Origin: Acidobacteriota bacterium
GTDB lineage: Bacteria; Acidobacteriota; Terriglobia; UBA7540
Assembly (NCBI GenBank): GCA_021827245.1
Contig: JAKAWN010000021.1
Span: 1-35,697, forward strand
Reading direction: 5' to 3'
Length of the DNA stretch: 35,697 bases
The position numbers and the translations under genes were made by a program. The notes under the pieces were generated by a model. The model was not told where the DNA came from. It searched no databases and worked only from the letters and a program-made list of their open reading frames with translations. Below are positions 33,938-35,697 of this stretch, piece after piece. Every line of letters begins with the position of its first letter. Within the stretch, counting starts at the first letter, position 1.

Positions 33938-34885
33938 GTGGGGAAAATTCACAGGCTGTTACTCGTCGCCGTCGTCATCTTCTGGCTACCAGTTCGCGGT
34001 ACGGCACAGGATTCTCAGGCACAGAAATCTCAGGGGCAGAAAGCAAAGGCCTCGGCAACGACGAATACGACCGGTCCGACCGCGTTTGCTCAGGTCGCTG
34101 GCACCCGCTCAAATCTCGGGAGCGTCTACAATGCGGGTATCGGCGTCGGCTACAATATCACAAAGCATTTTGGAGGGGACATCGGCTTCACGCTTTACAC
34201 TGTCCAGAGCCCTTTTTCCATTGTTACCACCCACGACTGGCGTTGGACAACTCTGGTTGGAGACCCCTTCATCGATCTTCGGTACACAACGAAGCGCTAC
34301 GGAATGGATATGACCTCCATCCTCACTGGAACCATACCGGTTTCGGGATCCAAGCGAGTCTTCAGTACTGGTCGCTTCGGCGTTGATTGGTTCAACCACA
34401 TCGAAACGCATGTTTTGGGATTTACGCCGTTCTTGAATTTTGGAGCAGCCAACGAAACGGTAGATCGTTACGTTCTCCCTCGACCCTTCGATATTGCCAG
34501 ACCCTACCAGAGCTTCGGTTTTATTTCAGATTTTGAAGGTGGTACGAGTTTTACAATCCTCAAACATTACTCGATTGGCGCCTCAGCATACGCCCTTGTT
34601 CCCGCCGGACCGCAAAAATTGTTCAGCAGGCTAGTCGCTCCGGATTCCAGCGTTTCCGGGGATGCAAACCACTTCCGTTACTGGAATAATGCCTTTGAAA
34701 CGAAGGGGAATTCCACCATTGCGCGTGACAATGGCTACTCCGGTTGGGTACAGGTTGCTCGCGTCAAGAACCTCAAGGTGCAGGTCGGCTATACATACAG
34801 CATTCACTATGCACTCGGTACGGCATTCGTGCTACTGAGATTTGACGGCACTTCACTGATCCGATTTCTCACGGCGACCGAGTAA
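33938..34885 (+). CDS. Predicted outer-membrane beta-barrel protein
   Basis: This 315-residue protein has a signal peptide (HRLLLVAVVIFWLPVRGTAQ). A polar Q/K/A/T-rich linker follows, then alternating amphipathic strands (NAGIGVGYNITKHFGGDIGFTL, LKVQVGYTYSIHYALGTAFVLLRF) typical of a small outer-membrane barrel. I cannot assign a transport role. GTG 33938 is preceded by GAGGA at nine bases. The next gene starts 87 bases downstream on the same strand. Confidence 0.7.
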   Translation: MGKIHRLLLVAVVIFWLPVRGTAQDSQAQKSQGQKAKASATTNTTGPTAFAQVAGTRSNLGSVYNAGIGVGYNITKHFGGDIGFTLYTVQSPFSIVTTHDWRWTTLVGDPFIDLRYTTKRYGMDMTSILTGTIPVSGSKRVFSTGRFGVDWFNHIETHVLGFTPFLNFGAANETVDRYVLPRPFDIARPYQSFGFISDFEGGTSFTILKHYSIGASAYALVPAGPQKLFSRLVAPDSSVSGDANHFRYWNNAFETKGNSTIARDNGYSGWVQVARVKNLKVQVGYTYSIHYALGTAFVLLRFDGTSLIRFLTATE

Positions 34886-34972
34886 GCGTGCATGAGTGTG
34901 GGCACGGTTTCTTTCGTCTGAGGTATTGTCAGTGAAGATGATGAGTTTCTGTGAGTGGAAGGAAAGAATCAG

Positions 34973-35697
34973 TTGAAAAAGAAGACGGATGTTTGGCTTT
35001 TGCTGGCTATTTTCTTAGGGCTTGCGACCTGGTCATCAAGCTCGGGCACAGTGAAAGCTCAAATCCTTTTCCGAAGGGGCCATCAATGGACCAGGACTGC
35101 AATTTCCTACAGTCACCTGCCCCTCAGCTTTGAAGTAAATGAAGGCCAAGTTAACTCGCAGGCCCGGTATTTGGCGCGGGGCAGGGGTTTCACGCTTTTT
35201 CTGACAGGCAGTGACGCCTTGCTTGAGCTTTTTAAGTCCAAGGCCGTCGATCGCAGCGTGAACGCCTCACCCTTGGGATCCGTCGGCACGTTACCGAGGA
35301 CCAATTCTCTCCGGTTATGGCCGGAGGGCCCGACCCCTTTCTCAAATCAGTTGGTTGAAGGGCTGAGCAGTCCACCCCGTTCTTCCGCTCATTCTCGGGT
35401 CGCCGACGTGGTTCGCCTCGAACTGCTCGGTGCAAACCAGGATCCGAAGATCTCCGGAGAGGATCTGCTTCGCGGCTATACCAGTTATTTTCTTGGGAAC
35501 AATCCTCGGGATTGGCACACGCATATTCCCAATTACGCCCGGGTTCGCTACCACCATATCTATCCCGGCATTGACCTGGTTTATTTCGGCCGCCAGGGAC
35601 AACTGGAAAACGATTTCCTGATCTCGCCGGGAGCCAATCCGAAGTCGATCCGCCTCGGTCTGCAAGGCGTGAAATCCTTGCACCTGGACCGGGCCGG
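34973..35697 (+). CDS. DUF7948/SBBP-type secreted protein, 3' end outside the window
   Basis: The frame is open from TTG 34973 to the right edge (241 codons). A lysine-rich start and hydrophobic stretch (VWLLLAIFLGLATW) form a signal peptide. Then come LPLSFEVNEGQVNSQARYLA, SGEDLLRGYTSYFLGNNP and YHHIYPGIDLVYFG, the conserved N-terminal domain that precedes SBBP beta-propeller repeats in large Acidobacterial surface proteins. GGAAGGAAA (34957-34965) supports the TTG start. The repeats themselves would lie beyond the window. Confidence 0.8.
   Translation, partial: MKKKTDVWLLLAIFLGLATWSSSSGTVKAQILFRRGHQWTRTAISYSHLPLSFEVNEGQVNSQARYLARGRGFTLFLTGSDALLELFKSKAVDRSVNASPLGSVGTLPRTNSLRLWPEGPTPFSNQLVEGLSSPPRSSAHSRVADVVRLELLGANQDPKISGEDLLRGYTSYFLGNNPRDWHTHIPNYARVRYHHIYPGIDLVYFGRQGQLENDFLISPGANPKSIRLGLQGVKSLHLDRA

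Noticed and set aside
34951..35133. Short 60-residue frame at the start of the last gene
   Set aside because: It is out of frame with the clear signal peptide and conserved domain of the partial secreted protein starting at 34973.

Overview
The window looks like a chromosomal segment of an Acidobacteriota-type bacterium. The strongest pointers are the right-hand genes: a VWFA-related protein of the type common in Acidobacteria, a 1155-residue Oar-like TonB-dependent receptor, and a DUF7948/beta-propeller-type secreted protein. No tRNA, rRNA, transposase, integrase or CRISPR array was seen.

The outstanding content lies between about 1.5 and 23.1 kb. Four separate fluoride (crcB-motif) riboswitches head four transcription units. 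RS1 (1564-1619, +) precedes six genes for a membrane-bound hydrogenase-4/complex-I-like complex (HyfC, HyfE, HyfF, HyfG, HyfI and HyfB types). Its large subunit has lost all four [NiFe]-binding cysteines and its small subunit has lost two of the four proximal-cluster cysteines, as in 'energy-converting hydrogenase-related' (Ehr) complexes. RS2 (9378-9429, +) precedes a truncated metallophosphoesterase, enolase (the classical fluoride-sensitive glycolytic enzyme), a dynamin-like GTPase with a cysteine/histidine tail, a protein of unknown family, a HEAT-repeat protein, an MFS transporter, a zinc-ribbon/HEAT protein and a P-loop ATPase. RS3 (20711-20663, -) precedes a second dynamin-like GTPase and a cysteine/histidine protein resembling DUF6062. 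RS4 (21172-21220, +) precedes a third dynamin-like GTPase. RS3 and RS4 point away from each other around a gene remnant that carries the same cysteine/histidine module. I infer a fluoride-stress island built from an ion-translocating complex, a spare or protected enolase, three large membrane-type GTPases and accessory proteins. No crcB or CLC-F fluoride exporter gene is present in the window.

Left of the island (1-1427) are a partial small membrane protein, a DUF438-domain protein and a YwiC-like membrane protein, the last two translationally coupled. Right of the island come a nearly gene-free 0.7 kb, then on the minus strand an ACS-type MFS transporter with a truncated paralogue, a class V aminotransferase/cysteine-desulfurase-like enzyme, and the VWFA and TonB-receptor pair. 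A plus-strand outer-membrane protein and the partial secreted protein close the window.
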